Assembly: GCF_900119485.1 (NCBI RefSeq)
Contig: NZ_FPJZ01000013.1
Span: 15,953 to 79,952 of the forward strand
Length of the DNA stretch: 64,000 nt
Reading direction: 5' to 3'
Source of the DNA: Thermoactinomyces sp. DSM 45891
GTDB lineage: Bacteria; Bacillota; Bacilli; Thermoactinomycetales; Thermoactinomycetaceae
The notes beneath the pieces were generated by a model. That model was not told the DNA's origin, made no database searches, and worked only from the letters and a program-made list of their open reading frames with translations. Made by a program: the position numbers and the translations under genes. Shown here one piece after another: positions 60,786-64,000 of the stretch (position 1 is the stretch's first letter; each line of letters opens with the position of its first letter).

Positions 60786-61763
60786 TCAAGGGAGATTTTT
60801 CACCCATTCCTTATCATAAACACTATCGAGATACCTCTCTCCACGATCTGGCAGTACCGTAACCACCCTCGACTGGCTAGGCAAATCAGGTGCTAGTTTT
60901 TGAAGTGCCGCCACAATCGAACCCGATGATCCCCCAGCAAAAATCCTCTCTCTCTCTAACAATCGATAACACCCCTCAACGGACTCCCGATCATTTACAT
61001 GAATCACTTGATCAATCTCATCAGGGGTAAATAACTCAGGTACACGGCTAGCACCAATTCCTGGGAGTTCTCTAGGGAGAGAAGGTGTACCGAAAATCAC
61101 AGATCCGACCGCATCAACTGCAATCACTTTCACATCAGGAAATGCCTCCCGAACTCTGCGAGAAATCCCTAGTATACTCCCGGTCGTGCTCACCGCACAT
61201 ACCAAATAATCAATTGAACCATCGATTTGTTTTACAATCTCATCCCCTGTACCGTAATAGTGAGCTTGCCAGTTTAGTGGATTGGCATACTGGTTAACCC
61301 ATGTAGAGTTCGGGATTTCTTCTAATAACTCCCGAACTCTACGTATCCGTGTCTGTAAGTATCCACCGTGCTCGTCAGATTCCTGAACCATATCGATCTG
61401 AGCACCCAGACAACCTAGCATGTGCAAGTTTGTTTTTGTAATTTTAGGATCCACTACACACGTAAATGGCAACCCATAAAACTGGGCCACCAGAGCAAGA
61501 CCGATCCCTAAATTCCCTGATGTACTTTCAATAAGATGCGTATCTGGTTGAAAAATACCATCACGAAGTCCTTGCTCAATGATATATCTTGCTGGACGAT
61601 CCTTCATACTTCCTCCTGGATTTAACATCTCAAGCTTTGCATATAAAGAAATACTGGTCTCTTTCAACAAGGAGCGCAATTTCACAAGCGGAGTATGGCC
61701 AATCCCATCGATATAAGAGTCTATAATAGGAGGTACCCAATCATCTCCTGATAAGGATTTCAT
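60786..61763 (-). CDS. PLP-dependent SbnA-like enzyme (cysteine synthase fold)
   Basis: The 325-residue fold-type II PLP enzyme has the lysine site LNPGGSMKDRPARYIIEQGL, substrate loop ESTSGNLGIGLALV, PLP-phosphate loop VSTTGSILGISR, and AGGSSGSIVAALQKL. Features such as IDSYIDGIGHTPLVKLRSLL, the WVNQYANPLNWQAHYYGTGDEI block and VLPDRGERYLDSVYDKEWV match SbnA. SbnA makes N-(2-amino-2-carboxyethyl)-glutamate from O-phosphoserine for 2,3-diaminopropionate. No SbnB partner is in view; a cysteine synthase is the alternative. ATG 61763 follows GAGGTG. Confidence 0.8.
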   Translation of the reverse strand: MKSLSGDDWVPPIIDSYIDGIGHTPLVKLRSLLKETSISLYAKLEMLNPGGSMKDRPARYIIEQGLRDGIFQPDTHLIESTSGNLGIGLALVAQFYGLPFTCVVDPKITKTNLHMLGCLGAQIDMVQESDEHGGYLQTRIRRVRELLEEIPNSTWVNQYANPLNWQAHYYGTGDEIVKQIDGSIDYLVCAVSTTGSILGISRRVREAFPDVKVIAVDAVGSVIFGTPSLPRELPGIGASRVPELFTPDEIDQVIHVNDRESVEGCYRLLERERIFAGGSSGSIVAALQKLAPDLPSQSRVVTVLPDRGERYLDSVYDKEWVKNLP

Positions 61764-61848
61764 ATTATTCACCTCAACAACGCCCTCCTATTATCGAGAA
61801 TGTGTTTATATGTTTAAGGATCATCAAAATATGTATATGCAAAAAAAT

Positions 61849-61884
61849 AAAACATAGTTGCATGAATACAACTATGTTTTATCC
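61849..61884 (-). terminator. Terminator of the PAP2 gene
   Basis: AAAACATAGTTG pairs exactly with CAACTATGTTTT around an eight-base loop. On the minus strand the stem runs into a TTTTATTTTTTTG tract. Confidence 0.9.
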
Positions 61885-61896
61885 AATTCCAGCTTA

Positions 61897-62586
61897 CTAT
61901 GCTCCGCGCTTCAGCGTATTGAAAGTACTTGCATTCGCGATTCGTTGATCCGCAACGAAAACTTCCTTTTGTCGACTTTGCCTTACTAATAATGTAAGCA
62001 CCATTAAACCTTCCACTACCAGAACCGCACCAACTATATCTAAAATCACATGCTGCCTAATGAATACAGTCGAAGCAATAATTAAAACCGCCATGACTGC
62101 TGTCAAGGATTTCATCATGCGAGATACGTCCGTTGTTTTCAGAACAGCTCTCATTACCACATAGGTAGTTAGAACATGGATGCTTGGAAAACAATTATAA
62201 GGTGCATCACTTTGGTAAATCCATTGCACCATTTGGCTCAAAAAGTCATTTCCCTCTACTACAGGACGTGGTACATGCGTTTGATAAATAATATAAATGC
62301 TATAGCAAATTAAAAGTCCAAGATTATATTGCAATAATGTTTCATAATAAACCTTACGATTTTTAAACATTAAGTAAAGCAACATCATAAACACAAAAGC
62401 ATACCAAAACATATAGGGTATAACAAATATTTTTAGCAAGGGGGTCTGTTGATCGAAGCTTGTTACTAGACTATATACTTTTTCCTGTGGACGATTTAGA
62501 TATTGATAGATAAGTCCTAGCAATGGGATCGACAAAATAGAAGCAAGTGCTATTAGATTAGACTTTGTAAATAGTGTTTTCATCAT
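61897..62586 (-). CDS. PAP2-family membrane phosphatase
   Basis: The 229-residue protein has six membrane segments. The phosphatase motif is partly recognisable: C2 YNCFPSIHVLTTYVV (PSxH) and C3 STVFIRQHVILDIVGAVLVV (RxxHxxxD), while a clear KxxxxxxRP C1 is replaced by QTHVPRPVV. The layout resembles the inositol phosphorylceramide synthase/PAP2_3 group acting on lipid phosphates. ATG 62586 follows GAGGGGGG. The C-terminus is basic. Confidence 0.82.
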   Translation of the reverse strand: MMKTLFTKSNLIALASILSIPLLGLIYQYLNRPQEKVYSLVTSFDQQTPLLKIFVIPYMFWYAFVFMMLLYLMFKNRKVYYETLLQYNLGLLICYSIYIIYQTHVPRPVVEGNDFLSQMVQWIYQSDAPYNCFPSIHVLTTYVVMRAVLKTTDVSRMMKSLTAVMAVLIIASTVFIRQHVILDIVGAVLVVEGLMVLTLLVRQSRQKEVFVADQRIANASTFNTLKRGA

Positions 62587-62945
62587 AAATTTGTCCCCCC
62601 TCATTGTTGATAAGCAAATAAATTTCGGTTTCTATCACTCTATATTAAATGGAATCCCTACTAAAAACCATAGGATTATCTTACGCCTAACTTACTATTT
62701 TGTAAGATTCCCCGATAGCCTGATACAAACAATAAAAAATAGGTCACACAAGAATTATCCCTTTTACAAGAATCGTAAACCTTTTTCTGCGCATAAAAAA
62801 TCCCCTCCACTGTATATATTTCAATTCTACAGGATAAAGGGGGCCACCCGAATTCGTTTAATAGCTAAGAAATCATCCTTCATAGCATACACCTAGTATC
62901 TATTATTCTATTTGAGACCCTATGCTCATCTATTTTATATCTCCA
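62587..62945. other. 359-bp intergenic region
   Basis: Apart from the possible 16-residue frame at 62744-62794 (separate entry), I find no gene, clear promoter or hairpin here. A plus-strand frame covering most of it has no ribosome site and odd composition, and is not called. Confidence 0.4.
62744..62794 (-). CDS. Possible 16-residue basic peptide upstream of the PAP2 gene
   Basis: GTGGAGGGG lies seven bases before ATG 62794 and the frame reads MRRKRFTILVKGIILV, with a basic head and a hydrophobic tail. It lies in the long leader before the PAP2 gene on the same strand, so it could be a leader peptide or a chance frame with a good ribosome site. No family is known. Confidence 0.28.
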   Translation of the reverse strand: MRRKRFTILVKGIILV

Positions 62946-63749
62946 TTAAAAACGGTACCGCCGAACTCCTAGAATACCGGCAACAATACTTATCCCCATT
63001 ACAGACAGACTTATTATGAACTTCGTAAAAAGAGCAGACAATTCCATCTCGCTATCAGGTTTTACTAAATCCAACATAGAAGGAAAATGAGTCCATGAAA
63101 CAAAAGTGGTAAAAGTCCCGCTCATAGCCAAAAAGCCTATCACCACTGAGGAGATAAGAAATACCGTGTAGACGGCTGTTTCGTTACGAAATCGACTCGT
63201 TATCAATTGACAAAGTAGAGCAAAAGCCGTGAGTCCTATAAAGAAAAATATCATCATGAAGCAAAGGAGAGTTCCCACGTTTAACTCCAAATGAGAGAAG
63301 AACATCTGAAAAAAGGAACTCCACCTAGCATTTATGGAGAAAAACATAGAACCGATTATCATGTGAATGAGAAAATACACAACACAATACAACAAAACAG
63401 TCATGATGAGAGCGAGTACTTTTACAATCCACCAGTTACTCCTCTTTTTCATGCGTGTTAGAACGAATAAATCAAATCCACTATTTACATTCATCATATG
63501 ATACACAAATAAGATAATCGGGAAAACGACACACACCCAAGTTAAGTATTGCAGTAGAGAGTCCGGAAATACGCCTCCCATTGAAAATAGTAAATAATCT
63601 ACCAACTGCGGCTCAAATTTCTCTCTCTGTCCCAGTTCATTAATCATTGGGATATGTATGAGGGTAAGGAGAATCAGCAAAATCGAAATCCCAATCGCCA
63701 TTTTGCTTCGAATGCACAAGTTAACGTTAGTTAATATTAGTTTAATCAT
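62946..63749 (-). CDS. ABC-2-like polytopic membrane protein
   Basis: The 267-residue protein has six membrane segments and a large polar loop after the first (about residues 32-58), the arrangement of ABC-2 type permease subunits. I see no catalytic motif. It starts ten bases after a similar truncated membrane protein gene upstream, suggesting a two-permease transporter whose ATPase would lie beyond the window. Confidence 0.6.
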   Translation of the reverse strand: MIKLILTNVNLCIRSKMAIGISILLILLTLIHIPMINELGQREKFEPQLVDYLLFSMGGVFPDSLLQYLTWVCVVFPIILFVYHMMNVNSGFDLFVLTRMKKRSNWWIVKVLALIMTVLLYCVVYFLIHMIIGSMFFSINARWSSFFQMFFSHLELNVGTLLCFMMIFFFIGLTAFALLCQLITSRFRNETAVYTVFLISSVVIGFLAMSGTFTTFVSWTHFPSMLDLVKPDSEMELSALFTKFIISLSVMGISIVAGILGVRRYRF

Positions 63750-63758
63750 CTATACCGC

Positions 63759-64000
63759 CTACTTTGCAAAATCTACTTTTCTAACCTTTATCCATCCTAC
63801 TACTAAACAAACGAGAATGAAGGCAAGACCACACAACATCGATATACTTGCCGTAAGTGTAGGAATGGGCGGAACAAGTTGATTTGGAAAATGGGCTAAA
63901 AACATCAGGTGTGAAGTAGGGAAAAGGAAAGCCCAACTAGTAAATTTCTTGAAAACGATATATCCAGCGTACGTTAGTGCTCCACCTGTTATCCAAGAAA
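63759..64000 (-). CDS. Partial membrane protein, C-terminal 80 residues
   Basis: An open frame runs from the window edge to TAG at 63759-63761. The visible C-terminus has two hydrophobic segments: TGGALTYAGYIVF, and a second of about 20 residues containing LCGLAFILVCLVVGW. It ends with the basic tail KVRKVDFAK. The start is outside the window. Shape and position next to the ABC-2-like gene suggest a paired permease. Confidence 0.6.
   Translation of the reverse strand, partial: SWITGGALTYAGYIVFKKFTSWAFLFPTSHLMFLAHFPNQLVPPIPTLTASISMLCGLAFILVCLVVGWIKVRKVDFAK

Noticed and set aside
62591..62896. 101-codon plus-strand frame before the PAP2 gene
   Set aside because: No ribosome site, composition unlike a real protein, and it starts inside the PAP2 leader.

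Overview
The window is a low-G+C chromosomal segment from a spore-forming member of the Bacillota. I base this on Bacillales-type gene order (mdh-icd-citZ, ytvI, fxsA, pyk-pfkA, accA-accD, ytsJ, dnaE, ytpI, ytoI, ytkL), strong AGGAGG ribosome sites, frequent TTG/GTG starts, an M-box leader, SpoVR and YheC/YheD-type spore-coat ATP-grasp genes. The tandem ATP-grasp genes and a long isoleucine-periodic repeat protein suggest Thermoactinomycetaceae or a relative. That family-level placement is inference. I see no tRNA, rRNA, insertion sequence, prophage or CRISPR array.

Layout. 1-2 kb: a YdbS/YdbT membrane pair whose ydbS reading frame is broken by a one-base shift. 2-20 kb: a conserved housekeeping block on the minus strand for the TCA cycle, lower glycolysis, malonyl-CoA synthesis, malic enzyme and DNA polymerase III alpha, interrupted by plus-strand ytvI and a membrane protein. 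20-27 kb: a TetR/SnoaL pair with matched operators, ytoI, then an accessory set (glycosyltransferase-like protein and two methyltransferase-fold proteins), then ytkL and yheA. 27-33 kb: four tandem YheC/YheD-like ATP-grasp genes followed by a GNAT. 33-39.5 kb: a double NlpC/P60 hydrolase, a 1045-residue repeat protein and spoVR, probably spore-envelope functions. 39.5-46.7 kb: an M-box-controlled mgtE and a complete branched-chain amino acid ABC importer (livKHMGF). 46.7-52.6 kb: a secreted GH5 glycosidase, a CNNM/CBS protein, a ROK glucokinase, HU and a PASTA-less Ser/Thr kinase. 52.7-55.7 kb: a compact five-gene unit that looks like a leaderless bacteriocin locus. 55.8-64 kb: an amino acid permease, a CsoR-type copper operon (copZ-copA-lipoprotein), an orphan SbnA-like PLP enzyme, a PAP2 phosphatase and two membrane proteins that look like ABC-2 permeases, one cut by the window edge.

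The most interesting unit is 52717-55712. A strong promoter precedes a stand-alone LuxR/GerE-type regulator. A second strong promoter precedes a 71-residue, cysteine-free, cationic, six-tryptophan peptide with no leader. An ABC ATPase, a polytopic permease and a 56-residue two-helix membrane protein follow on the same strand, ending in a terminator. An exact 16-bp inverted repeat lies on either side of the peptide gene, and a hairpin separates it from the transporter genes. I read this as an aureocin A53/lacticin Q-like bacteriocin with its own export/immunity genes. The identification rests on composition and context only, since no search was run.

Start codons were moved from the longest open frame wherever a ribosome site clearly favoured a downstream start.
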